Positions 24,166 to 31,736 of a stretch of 64,000 nt of DNA are shown here, in pieces. Both the position numbers and the translations under genes were made by a program. Origin of the DNA: a beta proteobacterium AAP65 (GTDB lineage Bacteria; Pseudomonadota; Gammaproteobacteria; Burkholderiales; Burkholderiaceae_C). How positions within the stretch are numbered: position 1 is the stretch's first letter; each line of letters starts with the position of its first letter. The stretch spans positions 92,600-156,599 of the forward strand of contig LJHW01000026.1 of NCBI GenBank assembly GCA_001295865.1, given 5' to 3'. The notes beneath the pieces were generated by a model, which worked only from the letters and a program-made list of their open reading frames with translations, searched no databases and was not told where the DNA came from.

Positions 24166-24609
24166 ATGCAGCAGCCCTCCAACCCGGCGCAAGGCATCAT
24201 GTCGACCCACACACCTTTCCATTGCCCCGTCATGCAAGGCCTTCCCGACACGGCGCTCGTCCAGGTGGCTGCCTATTTCCAGGCGCTGTCCGAGCCCACG
24301 CGCCTGCAGATCCTCAACCTGCTGCGCCAGCAAGAGCGCAGCGTGGGCGAGCTCGCGCAGCTGTGCGGTTACAGCTCGGCCAACATCTCGCGCCACCTCA
24401 CGCTGCTGCAGCAGCACGGCCTGGTGGCGCGCGAGAGCCGAGGCAACAGCGCCATCTACAGCATTGCGGACGAATCGGTCTATGCGCTGTGCGACCTGGT
24501 GTGCGGCAGCATTGCACGGCAGTTCGACCGCTTGGCCGCCGGGCGGGCCGCCTTCGTGCAAGCCCCGGCGGCGCCGGCCGGTGCCGCGCGCAAGCGCAGC
24601 GCTCGTTGA
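24166..24609 (+). CDS. ArsR/SmtB family transcriptional regulator of the RND cluster
   Basis: 147 residues from ATG 24166; an ATG at 24199 gives 136. The winged helix core is clear: AAYFQALSEPTRLQILNLLRQQERSVGELAQLCGYSSANISRHLTLLQQHGLVARES. Cysteines occur at the recognition-helix entry (QLC) and in the last helix (ALCDLVCGS), plus one near the N terminus (FHCPVM). Such paired Cys could bind a metalloid or form a disulfide/tetrasulfide as in SqrR/BigR, but their spacing does not match one sensor type clearly. The C-terminal tail is Ala/Arg-rich. Divergent from the efflux operon, with a candidate operator between them, so it is most likely a repressor of the pump. Confidence 0.85.
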   Translation: MQQPSNPAQGIMSTHTPFHCPVMQGLPDTALVQVAAYFQALSEPTRLQILNLLRQQERSVGELAQLCGYSSANISRHLTLLQQHGLVARESRGNSAIYSIADESVYALCDLVCGSIARQFDRLAAGRAAFVQAPAAPAGAARKRSAR

Positions 24610-24703
24610 CGCCCAGCAGGCTGCCCCGCAAGAATCCGCCGCCAGCGGCGTCCGGCGCCGCGCCCTCGGAGCCGCAAGGCCACGCGACCAGGAGACCCTT
24701 GTG

Positions 24704-25681
24704 ATGCAGCACCGACACCCTTCCCGCGTCCTCACCGGCTTCATCGCTGCGGCGCTGTGCCTCCCTTCAGCCAGCGTCTGGGCCGGGCCCGCTGACGAAT
24801 TGCGCGATCTGGTCGGTGCCAAGGGCGCCGGTGGCGAGGCCGAACTGGAGCGCCGCGGCTACACCCACATCGACACCAGCAAGTCGAGCAACGCCGCCTT
24901 CAGCTACTGGTGGCACAACGACAAGCGCAGCTGCATCCGCGTGACCACGCGCGAGGGTCGCTACCAGGCCCTGGCCGACGCCGACGCATCGGACTGCGGG
25001 CAGACCAAGAAGGAGAGCGGCATCTCCGACGGCGCCAAGGTGGCCGTGGGCGCGGCCGCGCTGCTGGGCATCGCCGCGCTGGCGCACAAATCGCACCACC
25101 GCGACGACCGCAACTACAACGAGCAGCAGACCGCCGATTTTGAACGCGGCTACCGCGACGGGCTCTACAACCACAGCTACAACAGCCGTGGCAGCGGCAA
25201 CGAGTACACCGACGGCTACAACAAGGGCGTGGACGAACGCCGGCAGCAATCGAGCTACCGCCAGTTCAACGACGCCGCAGGCTGGACACGCTGCGCCAGC
25301 GAAGACCAGTACTGCAAGGTGGGCGGCACGGCGCGGGTGCGCTACGGCGCGGACAACCGCTACGAGTACCGCAACGTCACCGGCGGCATCCAGTGTTCTT
25401 ACAAGGTCTTCGGCGACCCGGCCTACGGCGTGCACAAGACCTGCGAGTACATGCCCACCGGCGGCTACGGCAACGTCAACCACGGCAGCGGCTGGGAGTA
25501 CTGCGGCTCCGAAGGCGGCTACTGCAGCTTCAACGGCCCCGGCGAGGTGCGCTACGGCGTCAACGGCAAGTTCATCGTGCGCCGCGCCATCAACGGCCTG
25601 CCCTGCGATGTGAATACGTTCGGCGACGACCCGGCCTTCGGGCAGAAGAAAAGCTGCTTCGTGCGCCGCAGCGGGCGCTGA
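24704..25681 (+). CDS. secreted protein with two Cys-rich repeat modules
   Basis: 325 residues, GGAG nine bases before the ATG. A signal peptide ends near residue 27 (SVWA-GP). Residues ~28-105 form a small domain with two Cys, then a Gly/Ala-rich stretch with AALLGIAALAHKSHHRDD (membrane-like or linker), then a Gly/Tyr/Asn-rich segment (FERGYRDGLYNHSYNS, YTDGYNKGV). The C-terminal half holds two ~60-residue repeats: GWTRCASEDQYC..VRYGAD..Y...CSYKVFGDPAYGVHKTCEY, and GWEYCGSEGGYC..VRYGVN..F...CDVNTFGDDPAFGQKKSCFV, four Cys each. These modules occur in secreted bacterial proteins and look carbohydrate- or surface-binding, but no function is established here. Confidence 0.75.
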   Translation: MQHRHPSRVLTGFIAAALCLPSASVWAGPADELRDLVGAKGAGGEAELERRGYTHIDTSKSSNAAFSYWWHNDKRSCIRVTTREGRYQALADADASDCGQTKKESGISDGAKVAVGAAALLGIAALAHKSHHRDDRNYNEQQTADFERGYRDGLYNHSYNSRGSGNEYTDGYNKGVDERRQQSSYRQFNDAAGWTRCASEDQYCKVGGTARVRYGADNRYEYRNVTGGIQCSYKVFGDPAYGVHKTCEYMPTGGYGNVNHGSGWEYCGSEGGYCSFNGPGEVRYGVNGKFIVRRAINGLPCDVNTFGDDPAFGQKKSCFVRRSGR

Positions 25682-25691
25682 GGCAGCTCCG

Positions 25692-26174
25692 CTACAGCAA
25701 GCCCGGCAGAAAGCGCCGCGTGCGGCGGCGGTAGTCGGCATAGGCCGGGTGCAGCTCGGCCATCCAGCGCTCTTCCAGCCCCGCCTTCACCCACAGCACC
25801 GGCAGCAGTGACAGCGCTGCAGCCGCCGCCAGCCCCGTGCCCGCGGCGAGCGCGCAGGCGGCGCCGAAGGCCAGCACCGCGGTGTACATCGGGTGGCGCA
25901 CCCAGCGGTAGGGCCCGTGCTGCACCAGCACACCGCCGGCGCGCGGCAGCGGCTGGATGTTGAAGTTGCCGGGCCGGTTGGCCGCCATCGCCCACAGACC
26001 CAGGCCTGCCGACAAGCCCAGCAGCGCCCAGGCCCCCCAATGCACCAAGCCATGCGCCGCCCCGCTGCGCCAGGCACCCACCGCGGCCCAGCCCAGGCCC
26101 GCCAGCAGGCCGAACTGCAGCGCCACCAGCCCGCGGCCCTGCCAGCGGCGCGCCGCTGCGGCGTCGGTGCCCAT
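25692..26174 (-). CDS. isoprenylcysteine/phospholipid methyltransferase-like membrane protein
   Basis: 160 residues, four hydrophobic segments. The S-adenosylmethionine-binding signature of the ICMT/PEMT superfamily is present as HGPYRWVRHPMYTAVLAF (about 89-106) and, near the C terminus, a Glu-Glu motif (GLEERWMAELHPAYADYRRRTRRFLP). Such small integral membrane enzymes methylate lipids, isoprenoid thiols or unknown membrane substrates. Its ATG overlaps the stop of the rhodanese gene by one base (TGATG), so it is the second gene of a two-gene operon; what a methyltransferase does beside a rhodanese is unclear. Confidence 0.85.
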   Translation of the reverse strand: MGTDAAAARRWQGRGLVALQFGLLAGLGWAAVGAWRSGAAHGLVHWGAWALLGLSAGLGLWAMAANRPGNFNIQPLPRAGGVLVQHGPYRWVRHPMYTAVLAFGAACALAAGTGLAAAAALSLLPVLWVKAGLEERWMAELHPAYADYRRRTRRFLPGLL

Positions 26175-26812
26175 CAGCGCTGGAAGTACATCTTGGCCTT
26201 GTCGAGCTTGTAGCTCCAGGGCAGGTTCGCGTTTTTCCAGCCGTTGACGCTGCGTCGGCCTTCCTTGGACATGTCGCCCTCGAAACCGTCGACCACCGTG
26301 TACACCCGCGTGTAGCCGTCTTCCAGCAGGCGGTTGGCGCCGCGGCTGCTGCGGTCGCCCGATCGGCACATCAGCACCACCACGTCGGTCTTGCCGAGGC
26401 CCTTGTCGCGCAGGCGGCGGGCCACCTCGGGCACGAAGTCCTGCAGCGGCTCCAGGCGGTAGATCTGGCGCCTGTCGTCCCAGTCGGTCATCAGTTCCTG
26501 GTGTTCGACGTAGGGCACCAGGGCGTCCACCGGGCCGGCCATGCCGACGTACATGGCTTCGGCGCGTGTGCGCAGGTCGAGAAAGAGCACGCGGCCGGCA
26601 CCGCCCTGGGCCTCGATGAAAGCCGGCACCTCGCGGGCTTCCAGGTACAGGCCGCTGCGCGTGCGCTTCACCTCGGGCAGGGTGGCGGCGTCCACCGCCG
26701 CGCGGGCCGGAGCAGCCAGCGCCAGCAGCAGGCTCAGCAGCAGCGCCAGCAGCAACACGGGTGGCCGGCGCAGGGCCGAAGCGCCAGGGCGCCTGTTCAG
26801 GGTGGGCAGCAT
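26174..26812 (-). CDS. exported rhodanese-like protein
   Basis: 212 residues from ATG 26812, with GGAG upstream. The signal peptide is long and Leu-rich (LLLALLLSLLLALAAPARA, ending about residue 40). The rhodanese domain follows (about 60-190): RVLFLDLRTRAEA at its start, and the active-site loop VVVLMCRSGDRSSRGANRLLEDGY with catalytic Cys, ending VYTVVDGFEGD. A conserved Asn/Trp-rich tail (VNGWKNANLPWSYKLD) is typical of periplasmic rhodanese-like proteins with a C-terminal extension. It would move sulfane sulfur in the periplasm. An AT-rich promoter element lies 55 bases upstream. It heads an operon with the methyltransferase. Confidence 0.88.
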   Translation of the reverse strand: MLPTLNRRPGASALRRPPVLLLALLLSLLLALAAPARAAVDAATLPEVKRTRSGLYLEAREVPAFIEAQGGAGRVLFLDLRTRAEAMYVGMAGPVDALVPYVEHQELMTDWDDRRQIYRLEPLQDFVPEVARRLRDKGLGKTDVVVLMCRSGDRSSRGANRLLEDGYTRVYTVVDGFEGDMSKEGRRSVNGWKNANLPWSYKLDKAKMYFQR

Positions 26813-26866
26813 CGGGTGTCTCCTGGGCCCGGTGCCGGGCCGCGTGTATGGCCCATGACGCAGGGC

Positions 26867-26890
26867 CTTTATATCAGTATGCCCGAATAC
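26867..26890 (-). promoter_or_regulatory. candidate extended -10 promoter with inverted repeat, rhodanese gene
   Basis: Read on the minus strand, TGATATAAAG (extended -10 form TG-n-TATAAA) lies about 55 bases before the rhodanese start. Just upstream of it is GTAT-N6-ATAC (26877-26890), a short palindrome. Similar sequences precede the Lgt-TlpA gene (GGATATAAGG) and the plus-strand rhodanese gene near 37.7 kb (TGATATAAGA), hinting at shared control. Confidence 0.4.
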
Positions 26891-26956
26891 GACGATTGTC
26901 TGCAGCCCGATCCGCGGGAACATCGAAACGGTGGGCCAGCGCTCCGACGGGCCGCG

Positions 26957-27775
26957 TCAGCGCAGCGGCAGCGCGCCAAGCCGCGCACGCAGGGCGGCGG
27001 CATTCAGTCCACCCACGTGGGCATGCACACGTCGGCCCGCAGCGTCGAAGAACACAGTGGTGGGCAAGCCGCCCGAGCCCAGTGCCGGGCCGGCGGCCGA
27101 CGCGGGGTCCAGCAGCACCTCGCGCAGCACCAGGCCTTCGGCCGCGAGGTAACGCTGCACGGTGGCCGCGCTCTCGCCCTGGTTGACAAAGACAAAGCGC
27201 ACACCCGGGTGTTCGGCCTGCGCCTGTGCCAACACGGGCATCTCGCGCCGACAGGGGCCGCACCAGGTGGCCCAGAGGTTCACCACCAGCGGCGTGCCGG
27301 CGGCCAGGGTGCGCAGGTCCACGCTGCGGCCGCTGGCGAGCGCAGTCAAGGCCAACGTGGGCAATTGTTGGGGCGCCTGCCGCTGCAGCAGCGTGCCGCC
27401 CGCGCCCCACACCAGCAAGCCCAGCGTTGCACCGGCTGCCAGCGCGCGGCGCCATGCCACCTGCCGCCAGGCTTGCCAGGCCACCCAGGCCGCGCCCACC
27501 AGCCAGCCGGCCGGCGCGAACCAGCCGCCATCGCGGATGTCCAGGGCCGTCCAGGGCTCGGCCAGGTAGCCGGGCGCATGCAGCAGCAGATGCGCAGCCC
27601 GCGCGGCGAGCAGGCCGTAGAGCAGGGCATCGAACAGCACCGTGCCGGCCCGGCGCGCCAGGCCATGGGCCAAGGCCGCCGCCAAGGCGGTGGCCACCAC
27701 CATCAACAAGGGCAGGGTCGGCAAGGCCAAAGGGCCCAGGGCCACGGTCAGCACAGCCGCACCCCTGGCCGACAT
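26957..27775 (-). CDS. TlpA-type thioredoxin fused to Lgt-like membrane domain
   Basis: 272 residues. Residues ~1-125 carry four or more membrane helices that resemble the prolipoprotein diacylglyceryl transferase (Lgt) fold (LLYGLLAARAAHLLLHAPGY.., then IRDGGWFAPAGWLVG, the counterpart of the Lgt R-x-G-G motif), but without evident lipoprotein-substrate residues. Residues ~140-270 form a periplasmic thioredoxin domain with active site WATWCGPCRRE, cis-Pro loop GGLPTTVFF. It likely reduces or carries thiols or sulfane sulfur at the membrane, between rhodanese and peroxiredoxin genes. The membrane part may only be an anchor. Divergent from the peroxiredoxin gene (165 bases). Confidence 0.85.
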   Translation of the reverse strand: MSARGAAVLTVALGPLALPTLPLLMVVATALAAALAHGLARRAGTVLFDALLYGLLAARAAHLLLHAPGYLAEPWTALDIRDGGWFAPAGWLVGAAWVAWQAWRQVAWRRALAAGATLGLLVWGAGGTLLQRQAPQQLPTLALTALASGRSVDLRTLAAGTPLVVNLWATWCGPCRREMPVLAQAQAEHPGVRFVFVNQGESAATVQRYLAAEGLVLREVLLDPASAAGPALGSGGLPTTVFFDAAGRRVHAHVGGLNAAALRARLGALPLR

Positions 27776-27854
27776 CCGCGGCCGGGTCCATGATGTTCGT
27801 CAATCGAGAGATACATCTTCATTGATGGCCACGATGACCAAATGCAAACCACAT

Positions 27855-27877
27855 CCTTATATCCGTATTCGCTGATG
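27855..27877 (-). promoter_or_regulatory. candidate promoter element upstream of Lgt-TlpA gene
   Basis: On the minus strand the sequence reads CATCAGCGAATACGGATATAAGG, with a TATAAG -10-like box about 80 bases before the TlpA-fusion start. It resembles the elements before both rhodanese genes. On the plus strand the same AT-rich stretch lies about 65 bases before the peroxiredoxin ribosome binding site, so it could also serve that gene. Confidence 0.35.
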
Positions 27878-27940
27878 CGTCCACGGTGATCCCACCGCCC
27901 CACCGTGGCAACGGCCACACCACCACCCAAGGACAGACCC

Positions 27941-28576
27941 ATGAGCACCAGCAACTTTCCCCGCCTGAACGAACCCGCCCCCGATTTCAAGGCCCTCACC
28001 ACGCACGGCGAGCGCAGCCTGGCCGACTACCGCGGCAAATGGCTGGTGCTGTTTTCTCACCCGGCCGACTTCACCCCCGTGTGCACCACCGAGTTCATCG
28101 GCTTCGCCAAGGCGGCGCCGGCTTTCGCAGCGATGAATTGCGAGCTGCTCGGCCTGTCCATCGACAGCGTGTTCTCACACCTGGCCTGGACGCAGAACAT
28201 CCAGGAGAAGTTCGGCGTCGAGATCCCCTTCCCCATCATCGAAGACATCAAGATGGACGTGGCCGGGGCCTACGGCATGGTGCACCCCGGCGCTGCCGAC
28301 ACGCAGGCCGTGCGCGCCACCTTCTTCATCGACCCCAACGGCGTGCTGCGCGCGATGGTGTACTACCCCATGAGCAACGGCCGCTCCATCGAAGAGTTCC
28401 TGCGCCTGCTGCGCGCCATGCAGACCAGCGACGCCCAAAAGGTGGCCACCCCCGAGGGCTGGACACCGGGCTGCGACGTCATCGTGCCCGCACCCAAGAC
28501 GCCGGCGGCCATTGCGCAGCGGCGGGCCGAGGGTCTGAACACGGTGGACTGGTACTTCACCACCAAGCCGCTCTGA
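27941..28576 (+). CDS. peroxiredoxin, Prx6/AhpC-TSA type
   Basis: 211 residues from ATG 27941 with AAGGA seven bases upstream; a longer frame from 27905 is less likely. The peroxidatic cysteine is C48 in the motif HPADFTPVCTTEF, with the catalytic Thr/Arg context preserved. The long C-terminal arm (DAQKVATPEGWTPGCDVIVPAP) is characteristic of the Prx6 subfamily, and it carries a second cysteine (PGCDV) seen in archaeal-type Prx6 that can resolve the sulfenate. It reduces H2O2 and organic hydroperoxides in the cytoplasm. Neighbours point to thiol and sulfur-redox stress. Convergent with the last gene of the cyd-SQR run. Confidence 0.92.
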   Translation: MSTSNFPRLNEPAPDFKALTTHGERSLADYRGKWLVLFSHPADFTPVCTTEFIGFAKAAPAFAAMNCELLGLSIDSVFSHLAWTQNIQEKFGVEIPFPIIEDIKMDVAGAYGMVHPGAADTQAVRATFFIDPNGVLRAMVYYPMSNGRSIEEFLRLLRAMQTSDAQKVATPEGWTPGCDVIVPAPKTPAAIAQRRAEGLNTVDWYFTTKPL

Positions 28577-28587
28577 ACGTCAGCGGG

Positions 28588-28605
28588 CCGGGCCGCCAGG
28601 CCCGG
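28588..28605. terminator. GC hairpin between convergent genes
   Basis: CCGGGCC-GCCA-GGCCCGG forms a 7-bp stem with a 4-base loop in the 55-base gap between the convergent peroxiredoxin and hydrolase genes. There is no U-tract, so it is at best a weak or bidirectional terminator. Confidence 0.4.
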
Positions 28606-28631
28606 GCTGCCGGCGCAAGGCCAGCCTGCGC

Positions 28632-29567
28632 TCAAGCCGCTGCGGCGCCGCGCGGCGCGCAGCCGCCCAGGTGACGAACCAAGAACGCCACCAGCGCAGG
28701 CGCGTGAGGCTGCAAGGCCTCGCGCAAATCGTGCGGGCCCGCCACCACCAGGGTCTCGCCCGCCGGCAGCACGGCCTGCAGCCGGTGGGCACCGGCCAGC
28801 GGCACGGTACTGTCTTGCGCCCCATGCACCAGCAGCACCGGGCAAGCCACACGCGGAAGTGTGTGCAAGGGCGCGATGTCGTCGAAGCTTTCGCCGATCA
28901 CCGCCTGCACGTGCGCCAGGATGGCCTCGCCGGGCCAGCGCTGGGGCAGGTGGTGGGCGCGCAACCAGGCCTGCATCACCTCTCGGGGATGCGCAAAGGC
29001 CGAGAGGCTGAGCACGGCCCGCACGCCACCGCAGCGCGCTGCGTGCAGCAGCACCGCCGCAGCACCCACCGAATGCCCGAGCAAGGCCACACGGCCGCTG
29101 TCGATGGCGGGCTCGTCGCGCAGCACTGCCAGCACCTCGGCCAGGTCTTCGGCGAAGCGCGGCATGGAACTGAAGGTCTCGCGTGTGCTGCTGCCATGGT
29201 TGGCGGCGTCGAACAGCACCACCGCACAGCCGGCACCGGTGAGCGGCGCCACCAGCGGCCACAGCGTGGCCGCATTGGCGCCCCAGCCGTGCACGCAGGC
29301 CACCAGCGGCACGGGCCGGGCGGCGCTGGCCTGCGGCGGCAAGGCCAGCCACACCGCCAAGCTCTGGCCGCGCCGGCCCTGCACGTGCAAGGCCTGCACC
29401 GCGGCAGCACCGGCGCCCCGGCTCGTCCAGCCCGGCACGTGCGGCAAGTGCGGCGGGCGCAGGCCGCGCAGCAGCAACCGGTGCAAGAGTGCACCCACCC
29501 AGCGGCCCGGCTGGCCGGCCGGCGGCGTGGGGTCGCTCAGGCGCGCAGGCGCGGGGCCAGCTTTCAA
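28632..29567 (-). CDS. alpha/beta hydrolase, last gene of the cyd-SQR run
   Basis: 311 residues, start taken as TTG at 29567 in a TTGA overlap with the preceding gene; the frame is open further upstream but without family sequence. The alpha/beta hydrolase core is intact: oxyanion HGWGANAATLWPL, nucleophile elbow VALLGHSVGAAAVLLHA (GHSVG, Ser), acid Asp in VHGAQDSTVPLAGAHRL, and His in VVAGPHDLREAL. The N-terminal ~45 residues (LLHRLLLRGLRPPHLPHVP) look like the start of dienelactone-type or cytoplasmic lipase relatives. Substrate unknown. Being coupled to a sulfur-respiration operon it might act on thioesters, but that is speculation. Confidence 0.75.
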   Translation of the reverse strand: MKAGPAPARLSDPTPPAGQPGRWVGALLHRLLLRGLRPPHLPHVPGWTSRGAGAAAVQALHVQGRRGQSLAVWLALPPQASAARPVPLVACVHGWGANAATLWPLVAPLTGAGCAVVLFDAANHGSSTRETFSSMPRFAEDLAEVLAVLRDEPAIDSGRVALLGHSVGAAAVLLHAARCGGVRAVLSLSAFAHPREVMQAWLRAHHLPQRWPGEAILAHVQAVIGESFDDIAPLHTLPRVACPVLLVHGAQDSTVPLAGAHRLQAVLPAGETLVVAGPHDLREALQPHAPALVAFLVRHLGGCAPRGAAAA

Positions 29568-29902
29568 CGCGACCGGCGGCGCATGGCAGCCAGCGGCCAC
29601 ATCCAGGCCAGCGCCACAGCGCCGAAGCCGCCCGCCAGGGCCAGCAGGTTGGCCCAGTCGACCCAGTAGCCCATCTCGCTCAGGCTCGACTGCGTCCAGC
29701 CCGGCACCAGCACCAAGGCCAACGCCGCCACCCCGGCGCCCACGCCCAGCGCTAGCGGCAGGCCGGCACGCCAGCGTGTGCCCGGCCGGCGCCAGGCCGT
29801 GGCCACCAGCACCCCCCACAGCAGCCCGCCCGCCAGCAGCACCGGCCACAGGCCGAGCGCGATCTCCCAGACGATGTTCATCACCAACCAGATTTCGTAC
29901 AT
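29564..29902 (-). CDS. small membrane protein of unknown function in the SQR operon
   Basis: 112 residues with three hydrophobic helices (about 5-28, 43-62, 75-95); AAGGAG eight bases upstream of ATG 29902 makes the start firm. The sequence (MYEIWLVMNIVWEIALGLWP at the N terminus, then WTQSSLSEMGYWVDWANLLALAGGFG) has no motif I recognise. Conserved-looking Trp and acidic residues sit at helix ends. It lies 17 bases after the SQR gene and overlaps the hydrolase gene, so it belongs to the operon. It may be a membrane partner or anchor for the exported SQR. Rejected alternative: haem protein, since no His-rich helices are evident. Confidence 0.6.
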   Translation of the reverse strand: MYEIWLVMNIVWEIALGLWPVLLAGGLLWGVLVATAWRRPGTRWRAGLPLALGVGAGVAALALVLVPGWTQSSLSEMGYWVDWANLLALAGGFGAVALAWMWPLAAMRRRSR

Positions 29903-29919
29903 GTGCAGTTGCTCCTTTT

Positions 29920-31221
29920 TCAGATGCGGCCCTTGAGCACCGACAGGTAGGCGGGCTTGAGCATGCGGATCTTCATCAGCCACGCGAAGTAGCTGTCCTG
30001 CAGCGGTTCGATCATCGGCAGGCTGGGCGTGAGCCGGCCTTCGTAGTCGAACTCGATCAGCATCGCGGAGCCCTCGCGCGTGATCAGCGGGCACGAGGTG
30101 TAGCCGTCGAAGGTCTCGTCGGCCGGCTGGCCCTGCATCACCCGCAGCAGGTTGTGCACCACCAGCGGCGCGCTCTTCTTCACCGTGGCCGCGGTCTTGC
30201 CGCGCGGTGTGCCGTTGATGTCGCCGATGCCGAAGACGTTCGCAAAGCGGCGGTGCTGCAGCGTGGCCTTGTCAACTTCCAGCCAGCCGCCGGCGGCCAT
30301 CGGGCCTGCCTGCCAGGCCAGGGGGCTGGTCTTCACGGCGTCGGGCGCACGCATGGGCGGCACCACGTGCAGGAAGTCGTAGGGCTTCTCGACCTTCTCG
30401 CCCTCGGGCGTGGTGAAGGTGGCGCGCCGCGCGCCGATGTCCACAGCCGTCAGCTTGTGGCTGAATTCGACGCCGATGCCCAGGTCCTTCCAGCGCGCGA
30501 GCACGTTGTCGTTGACCTTGGGCACACCGAACACCGTGCCCAGCGCCGACATGAACTGCACCTGGCTCTTGCCGGCCGTGCCGGCGCGCTGCAGGCGGTC
30601 GCGCAGCATGAAGGTCATCTTCAGCGGCGCCCCGGCGCACTTCAGCGGCGTGGCCGGCAGCGTCATCAGCGCCTGGCCCCCGCGCTCGGCGAAGGTCTGC
30701 ATCGCGGCCCAGGTGGCCTGCGCCGCCTGCGGGCTGGGGTAGACACTCGCCAGCCCCTCGCGCCCGATGGCCGCGACATCCATGCCTTCGATCTGCGCGT
30801 AGTCGAGCTGCACCCCCGTGGCCACGACCAGGAAGTCGTAGCGGATGCGTTCACCGCCGGCGGTGAGCACGGTGTTGGCCGCGGGGTCGAAGCCGCTCAC
30901 CATGTCCTTCACCCAGTTCACGCCAGCGGGCATGAAATCGGCATTGCGGTCGCGCACCTTCTCCACCGGCCACACGCCACTGGCCACCAGCGTGTAGCCA
31001 GGCTGGTAGTTGTGTTCTTCCTTGCGGTCGATGACGGTGATGCGGGCGCCTTCGAGTTCACGCGCCAGGCGGTTGGCCACGGCCAGGCCGCCCAGGCCGC
31101 TGCCGGCGATGACGATGTGGGCCGCCGTCTTCAGGCGCGCCTGCGCCGCTGGCGCGGTGCCGGTCAGGGCCGCGAAGGAGGCCGCGCCCAGCAGCGCGCG
31201 GCGGGTGGGGGAAGGGTGCAT
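29920..31221 (-). CDS. sqr: sulfide:quinone oxidoreductase, type II (human SQOR-like), Tat-exported
   Basis: 433 residues. A Tat signal (TRRALLGAASF, residues 6-16) suggests export, with the enzyme on the periplasmic face of the inner membrane. FAD binding is through GSGLGGLAVANRL (40-52). The two redox cysteines of type II SQR are present: C195 in PLKCAGAPLK and C377 in YTSCPLIT, both in the same context as in mitochondrial SQOR. A GDINGTPRGKTAATVKKSAP segment matches the conserved FAD/quinone end. It oxidises sulfide to sulfane sulfur or persulfide and reduces quinone; the quinol can go to cytochrome bd encoded in the same run. Flavocytochrome c sulfide dehydrogenase was considered, but no cytochrome subunit is nearby and the Cys contexts fit SQR. 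Confidence 0.88.
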   Translation of the reverse strand: MHPSPTRRALLGAASFAALTGTAPAAQARLKTAAHIVIAGSGLGGLAVANRLARELEGARITVIDRKEEHNYQPGYTLVASGVWPVEKVRDRNADFMPAGVNWVKDMVSGFDPAANTVLTAGGERIRYDFLVVATGVQLDYAQIEGMDVAAIGREGLASVYPSPQAAQATWAAMQTFAERGGQALMTLPATPLKCAGAPLKMTFMLRDRLQRAGTAGKSQVQFMSALGTVFGVPKVNDNVLARWKDLGIGVEFSHKLTAVDIGARRATFTTPEGEKVEKPYDFLHVVPPMRAPDAVKTSPLAWQAGPMAAGGWLEVDKATLQHRRFANVFGIGDINGTPRGKTAATVKKSAPLVVHNLLRVMQGQPADETFDGYTSCPLITREGSAMLIEFDYEGRLTPSLPMIEPLQDSYFAWLMKIRMLKPAYLSVLKGRI

Positions 31222-31285
31222 GGGCTTGTCTCCGGTGCTGTTGTTTTGTGCGAAAGGACCGGGCAGCGCCCGGTCGGCCGGGCCC

Positions 31286-31699
31286 TCAGAAGGCCAGCGT
31301 CTTCACACCCGGTTTGAGCAGGTGCGCGGCCACGTCGGCGGGCTTGGCGGGGGTCACGCCGGGCAGCAGGTCGTTGGCCTGCTTGCCGCTGTTGGGCAGG
31401 AAGAGCGCGCACACCTCCACCTTGGCGCCGGCCTTGATCACGCCTTGCAGCATCTGCTGCGGCGTGACGTTGCGCGGCTTCAGCGCCGGCGTCTCCTTGC
31501 CCACCAGCGCGATCTCGGCGGCCGCGTCGCACAGCAGCACGCGCACGGCTGCCTTCTGCTCCAGCGCCTGGCCGGCCAGCACGAGGCCGGCACCCTGCGC
31601 CATGGCCTGGCCGGAATGGATGTTGACGAACAGTTCTTCGGCCTGCGCGGTGGCGGCAGTGGCGAACAGGGCGGCGGCGATGAGCAAAGACTTCTTCAT
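31286..31699 (-). CDS. exported DsrE-family protein
   Basis: 137 residues. A Sec signal ends near residue 20 (TAQA-EE). The mature part has the DsrE/F-like alpha/beta fold: LFVNIHSGQAMAQGAGLVLAGQALEQKAAVRVLLCDAAAEIAL, then a second conserved cysteine in VEVCALFLPNSGK (about residue 96), the position used for sulfur transfer in DsrE/TusD relatives. It probably accepts sulfane sulfur, for instance the product of SQR encoded 64 bases downstream. Periplasmic versions of this family are common near SQR and rhodanese genes. The family fit is clear; the sulfur-carrier role is inferred from the Cys and context. Confidence 0.8.
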   Translation of the reverse strand: MKKSLLIAAALFATAATAQAEELFVNIHSGQAMAQGAGLVLAGQALEQKAAVRVLLCDAAAEIALVGKETPALKPRNVTPQQMLQGVIKAGAKVEVCALFLPNSGKQANDLLPGVTPAKPADVAAHLLKPGVKTLAF

Positions 31700-31736
31700 G
31701 GTTCAAGACTCCAGGGTTGAAAAGCGGAAAACGGCA

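Noticed and set aside
29920..31221. Flavocytochrome c sulfide dehydrogenase flavoprotein
   Set aside because: The two Cys contexts (KCAGAP and YTSCPL) match type II SQR, and there is no cytochrome subunit gene nearby.
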